Shown: positions 37,760 through 41,313 of the stretch, piece after piece
Layout of the letters: each line of letters starts with the position of its first letter
Numbering within the stretch: the stretch's first letter is position 1
DNA from: Candidatus Eiseniibacteriota bacterium
GTDB taxonomy: Bacteria > Eisenbacteria > RBG-16-71-46 > CAIMUX01 > WJJG01
Length of the DNA stretch: 41,313 nucleotides
Reading direction: 5' to 3'
Assembly: GCA_014729815.1 (NCBI GenBank)
Contig: WJJG01000049.1
Span: forward strand, 1 to 41,313
Made by a program: the position numbers and the translations under genes
Notes under the pieces: model-generated
Databases searched by the model: none
The model's input: the letters and a program-made list of their open reading frames with translations, nothing else
Told to the model about the DNA's origin: nothing

Positions 37760-38287
37760 TCAGGCCAGCCCGACTCGCCGTTGTCGCCGCGCATCCCAGA
37801 TCAGCGGCGCGAGCGCACAGAGCAGCAATCCGCAATCCTGGGCGATGAGCCAGAAGCTGACCGTGTGCGACGATTCACCGAAGCAACCGCAGTGGATATC
37901 GATGCCGCGAACGATCGCCTGAAAGATCATGGCGATGAAGACCAGAAGCATGCCGCCGAGCACGATCGCCCCGCCCCGCCAGAGTAGGCCGGTGACGAGC
38001 GCCACCGCGGCGACCATCTCGATGGCGGCCATCAGGATCGCACCGATCGCGGCCCACATCGGGGGAATCACGCGATAGGCGTAGATGTCGGTGGCGAAGG
38101 CGAACGGATCGATCAGCTTCGGAACCGCGGCGCGCACGAAGACGAGCGCGAGCACCACGCGCAGGACCCAGCCCAGAATCGCCAGCGCCCGGGGGGAGAG
38201 CCCGGAGGCGGGGAGCCAGCGAAGCAGGAGCAGACCGGCCAGGATCGTCAAGGCGATGAGGCCCAGGAAGATCAGCACGGCAGTCAT
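37760..38287 (-). CDS. MauE/DoxX-family redox-associated membrane protein
   Basis: VLRVVLALVFVRAAVPKLIDPFAFATDIYAYRVIPPMWAAIGAILMAAIEMVAAVALVTGLLWRGG...GIDIHCGCFGESSHTVSFWLIAQDCGLL. Confidence 0.85.
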   Translation of the reverse strand: MTAVLIFLGLIALTILAGLLLLRWLPASGLSPRALAILGWVLRVVLALVFVRAAVPKLIDPFAFATDIYAYRVIPPMWAAIGAILMAAIEMVAAVALVTGLLWRGGAIVLGGMLLVFIAMIFQAIVRGIDIHCGCFGESSHTVSFWLIAQDCGLLLCALAPLIWDARRQRRVGLA

Positions 38288-38820
38288 CGACCATCCTCCT
38301 CGAGCTGGGATTCCGCATCCAGCGGAGCCAACAGACCTCCGGCGCCGCGTTCCACCGGATAGCCGCGCGCCTGCCAGGCTTCGAAGCCGGCGGTCATGAT
38401 CACCACGACCTCTTCGCCCGCCTCCCCGAGCCGACGGGCGAGATCGTCGGCCACGGGGACCTCCAGGGCGCTGCCATAGACCAGCAGGGGTTGCCCCCCG
38501 CTCCAGAGGGTCAGCTCGCGATAGAGCTCATCGAAGCGTGATGTCGGCAGGGAAAGGGCCCCCTCGATGTGACTCTCGATGTAGTCGTCGATGGGACGCG
38601 CATCGACGAAGACGTACTCGCCCTCCTCGAAGAGTCGCCGTGCGGCGCCGGGCGTGACGATGCGCGCCCCGCTCTCGGTGAGCAGCTGCGTTGCCGGGAT
38701 GTCGAGCGGCAGCGGTTCCGTGCGCAAGCTGTTGAGGAGCCAGCCGCCAGCCGAGCCGAGGATCAGGATCAGCAGCGTTTCGAGCAGCCAGCGTCCCCAG
38801 GGCCATCGCCGTGCGCGCAT
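38284..38820 (-). CDS. Membrane-anchored rhodanese-like domain protein lacking the canonical catalytic Cys
   Basis: N-terminal TM LLETLLILILGSAGGWLL; VFVDARPIDDYIESHIEGALSLP; LLVYGSALEVPVADDLARRLGEAGEEVVVIMTAGFEAWQARGYPVERG. Confidence 0.85.
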   Translation of the reverse strand: MRARRWPWGRWLLETLLILILGSAGGWLLNSLRTEPLPLDIPATQLLTESGARIVTPGAARRLFEEGEYVFVDARPIDDYIESHIEGALSLPTSRFDELYRELTLWSGGQPLLVYGSALEVPVADDLARRLGEAGEEVVVIMTAGFEAWQARGYPVERGAGGLLAPLDAESQLEEDGR

Positions 38821-38832
38821 GCACTCTCCTTT

Positions 38833-39840
38833 CTAACGACGTGCCCGCCGCACGCTGCCGCGTACCGGCACGAGGATCTCGGGTTGTGCCGGATCGTCGG
38901 TCGTGACGCGCAGAGTCGCATCGATGCGGCCCGCGGGCATCTCGGGCGGAATGCGGACCACGACTTCGTAGACGCGCCCGGGCTCCACCGGCGCGACGTC
39001 GATCTGCAAGGCGGGCTCGCTGCAACGGGCGCCGGTTACGCGATGGTTCCCTTCGCCGGCGCCACGCAGGAGCAGCGACCGACTGCGCGTCTGGCCCTCG
39101 CGCACCTGTCCGAGGCTGATCTCGGGCGGGTCGGTACGGAAGAAGCTGAGGATCTGCCCGGCGACTTCGATCTTGAGCGACTTGGCCAGGCGGTGCGAGG
39201 TGCGCACGACCGCGGTCTCGCGGAAGGCGCCCACCGGTGCATCGGGGCGCAGGTGGAAGGTGACGCGGTGCACCAGGCTGTCGCCTGCGCTGCGGCGCTC
39301 GACATCCGCCCGGACTCGCTCCTCGGGCACCACGACCTCGAGCACGCGCAGCGAGTCGCTGCGCAGCGAGTGGATGGTCACGGTCGCCGTGTCGGTCTCC
39401 CCGCGATCGTGCGCGCCGAAATCGATCGCCGTGGGCCGCACGCGCACCATCTCGCGCACGAAGGCCTTCAGTGTGATCTTGGCCTTGGGCGCGCCCGGGT
39501 CGTTGGTGGCCAGCAGGATGTGCTTGGCGATCTGTCCGGAGAAGTGCCGCGTCGAGAGCGTGACGCCCAGGGCGACCGTTTCCCCGGGCTCCAGCGTGCT
39601 GTCGGGCAGCTGCGCCACGGTGCAGCCGCAGTCGCTCTCGATCCCGCGGATCTCGAGGCGCTCTGTGCCGCGGTTGGCGATCTGCACCTCGGCGCGATGG
39701 GTCGCTTCCTGCTTGACGGTGCCGAAATCGATCACCGGCGGATCGAGAACCACCACCGGTCCGGCGACCTGTACGCCGCCGCCCTGGGCGACGGGAAGCA
39801 GCATCGCGCTGACGATGAGGATCGGGATCAGCAGTCGCAT
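38833..39840 (-). CDS. DUF1573 domain-containing secreted protein
   Basis: LDPPVIDFGTVKQEATHRAEVQIANRGTERLEIRGIESDCGCTVAQLPDSTLEPGETVALGVTLSTRHFSGQIAKHILLATNDP. Confidence 0.88.
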   Translation of the reverse strand: MRLLIPILIVSAMLLPVAQGGGVQVAGPVVVLDPPVIDFGTVKQEATHRAEVQIANRGTERLEIRGIESDCGCTVAQLPDSTLEPGETVALGVTLSTRHFSGQIAKHILLATNDPGAPKAKITLKAFVREMVRVRPTAIDFGAHDRGETDTATVTIHSLRSDSLRVLEVVVPEERVRADVERRSAGDSLVHRVTFHLRPDAPVGAFRETAVVRTSHRLAKSLKIEVAGQILSFFRTDPPEISLGQVREGQTRSRSLLLRGAGEGNHRVTGARCSEPALQIDVAPVEPGRVYEVVVRIPPEMPAGRIDATLRVTTDDPAQPEILVPVRGSVRRARR

Positions 39841-39931
39841 CCACGCCTCCGCCCGCTGCGCGGCCCCGTGGCGACGGCCTCCGGATGCAGCGTCAGCGGT
39901 CCTCTCCGCTTCTGGGTCAAGAACGCCGGCC

Positions 39932-39961
39932 AGTATAGAAAGATCCCGATTGCGCGGTCAA
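39932..39961 (-). promoter_or_regulatory. Sigma70-type promoter for the DUF1573-rhodanese-MauE operon (TTGACC-18-TATACT on the minus strand)
   Basis: Minus strand TTGACC (39961-39956), TATACT (39937-39932), upstream of ATG at 39840. Confidence 0.65.
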
Positions 39962-40023
39962 CGGAGCCTGCGCCAAGATCGCGTGCGGATGGTTCGTGGA
40001 CCGGCAGCCCCTACGGAGGAAGG

Positions 40024-40884
40024 ATGCTCTCCTGGATCGATCTCGGCGGGATCTCCGCCGCCAGCCTGATCGCCAGTCGCTTTCGGCTCGATGGCGGCAG
40101 CATGTTCGGGCAGGTACCCAAGCTGCTCTGGAGCCGCTACGCGAAGGCCGACGCCCAGAACCGCATCCCGCTGGTCGTGCGCCTGCTGCTCGTCCAGAGC
40201 GGAGAGCGGCGCATTCTGGTCGACGCCGGCATGGGGGGCCGGTATGGACCGCGCGAACGCGCGCAGATGGCCATCGATCCCGACCTGGCCGATCTGGGGG
40301 CGCTGCTTGTCGGGGCCGATGTCCCGCCCGACTCGATCTCGGATGTCGTGCTGACCCACCTGCATTTCGATCATGTCGCCGGCCTGGGACGCGCGAGCGG
40401 GCGGGGACCGAGCGAGCTGGTTGTGCCGCAGGCGCGGCTGCATCTGCAGCGCGCGCAGTGGGAGCGGGCCCACGACCCGGGACCGAAGGAACGACGGAGC
40501 TTCCGCGCGGCCGATCTCGAACTGCTCGCGCGGGGGCGCCTGGAGCTGCACGACGGCCCCGCCGAGATCGCCCCGGGCGTGCGGCTGCGCCGCAGCGACG
40601 GGCACACCGAGGGACAGCAATGGGTCTCGCTCCACGGCGCGCGGGGGGTGGTCTTCTATCCGGCCGATCTGATCCCGACCGCGGCGCACATCCGCGCCGC
40701 CTATACGATGGGCTTCGACCTGCGACCGGATCTGGTGATTCGCGAACGCGGCGCGCTCCTGGCCGAGGCGACGCGCGAGTCGGCGGTCCTGGTCTTCGCC
40801 CACGATCCGCGCACGGCGGCGGCCCGCGTGCGCGAGGGGCGCGACGAGTATGTGATTGCCGGCAAGGAGCCGGGATGGGCGTAG
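40024..40884 (+). CDS. MBL-fold metallo-hydrolase
   Basis: VVLTHLHFDHVAGLG (HxHxDH), RRSDGHTEGQQWVSL, FYPADLIPTAAHI. Confidence 0.9.
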   Translation: MLSWIDLGGISAASLIASRFRLDGGSMFGQVPKLLWSRYAKADAQNRIPLVVRLLLVQSGERRILVDAGMGGRYGPRERAQMAIDPDLADLGALLVGADVPPDSISDVVLTHLHFDHVAGLGRASGRGPSELVVPQARLHLQRAQWERAHDPGPKERRSFRAADLELLARGRLELHDGPAEIAPGVRLRRSDGHTEGQQWVSLHGARGVVFYPADLIPTAAHIRAAYTMGFDLRPDLVIRERGALLAEATRESAVLVFAHDPRTAAARVREGRDEYVIAGKEPGWA

Positions 40885-40924
40885 GCGCAGCGCATCCGGC
40901 CGCCAGAGGGAGGAGTAGCGCGCA

Positions 40925-41313
40925 TTGACGGCCACAACACGCAGATGGATCGGACGACTGGCGCGCGTCTTGGGTATCGTCTTGCTCTGCGCGCTGGTCT
41001 TGGCCGCCTGGAGCTGGCGAGAGGAGCGGCGCAGGGTCGTGTCGCTGGCGCAGCGTTCGCCCCCCGCATGGGTGACCCGCGTGGCCAGCGAGACGCGGCC
41101 GCAGACGACCCTTGCGGGGGCGCGCGACTCCGCCGATGCGGCGATCTTGCATCGCGCGCGGGCGGATTATGGCGCCGGGCATCATGCGCTGGCGCTGGTG
41201 ACACTCGAGGACTATCTGGCCGAGTCGCCGGGAGACGACGAGGCGCGCTTCTACGCCGGCGTGGCGGCGCTGGCCGCGGGCAGCGGGCGGCGTGCGCTCG
41301 AGCATCTCCAGGC
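40925..41313 (+). CDS. TPR-like membrane-anchored protein, 5' part (TTG start inferred; 3' truncated by window)
   Basis: Open frame not listed in the ORF track: LTATTRRWIGRLARVLGIVLLCALVLAAWSWREERRRVVSLAQRSPPAW...ILHRARADYGAGHHALALVTLEDYLAESPGDDEARFYAGVAALAAGSGRRALEHLQ; no stop to the window end. Confidence 0.6.
   Translation, partial: MTATTRRWIGRLARVLGIVLLCALVLAAWSWREERRRVVSLAQRSPPAWVTRVASETRPQTTLAGARDSADAAILHRARADYGAGHHALALVTLEDYLAESPGDDEARFYAGVAALAAGSGRRALEHLQ

Overview
A roughly 41 kb high-GC bacterial chromosomal window, dense with genes. No CRISPR array, prophage or transposase was found. From left to right it contains: partial DNA polymerase X (-), ElbB-like amidotransferase (-), PfkB sugar kinase (+), a B12-binding radical SAM protein (+), then a co-directional run dxs-trxB-def-DUF6125-like-(double HgdC-type activase/DUF2229 fusion)-(cysteine-rich HgdB/DUF2229-like partner). 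After these come a DHH phosphoesterase (NrnA-like, -), a decayed secreted glycosidase-like pseudogene with a FlgD-like C-terminal domain, a secreted S8 protease (-) with a C10 tract, and an outer-membrane barrel-like protein (-). Next is a macromolecular-synthesis cluster rpsU-mutS2-dnaG-rpoD, a sulfatase-fold/TPR lipoprotein, tRNA-Met(CAT), tRNA-Val(CAC), a C4 zinc-ribbon protein and RNase P RNA. The right end holds a GT39-like membrane protein, a peptidase MA/TolB-propeller/Omp85-barrel fusion, two beta-propeller envelope proteins, a convergent DUF1573-rhodanese(Cys-less)-MauE/DoxX operon, an MBL-fold hydrolase and a partial TPR protein. The strongest candidates for follow-up are the ATP-driven Fe-S activase system (7847-13378), the protease-propeller-Omp85 fusion, two promoters whose -10 boxes sit in the same inverted repeat (CGATTCYGTAGAATCG), and palindromes in the dxs promoter and leader. 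All family assignments come from reading motifs by eye; no database search was run.
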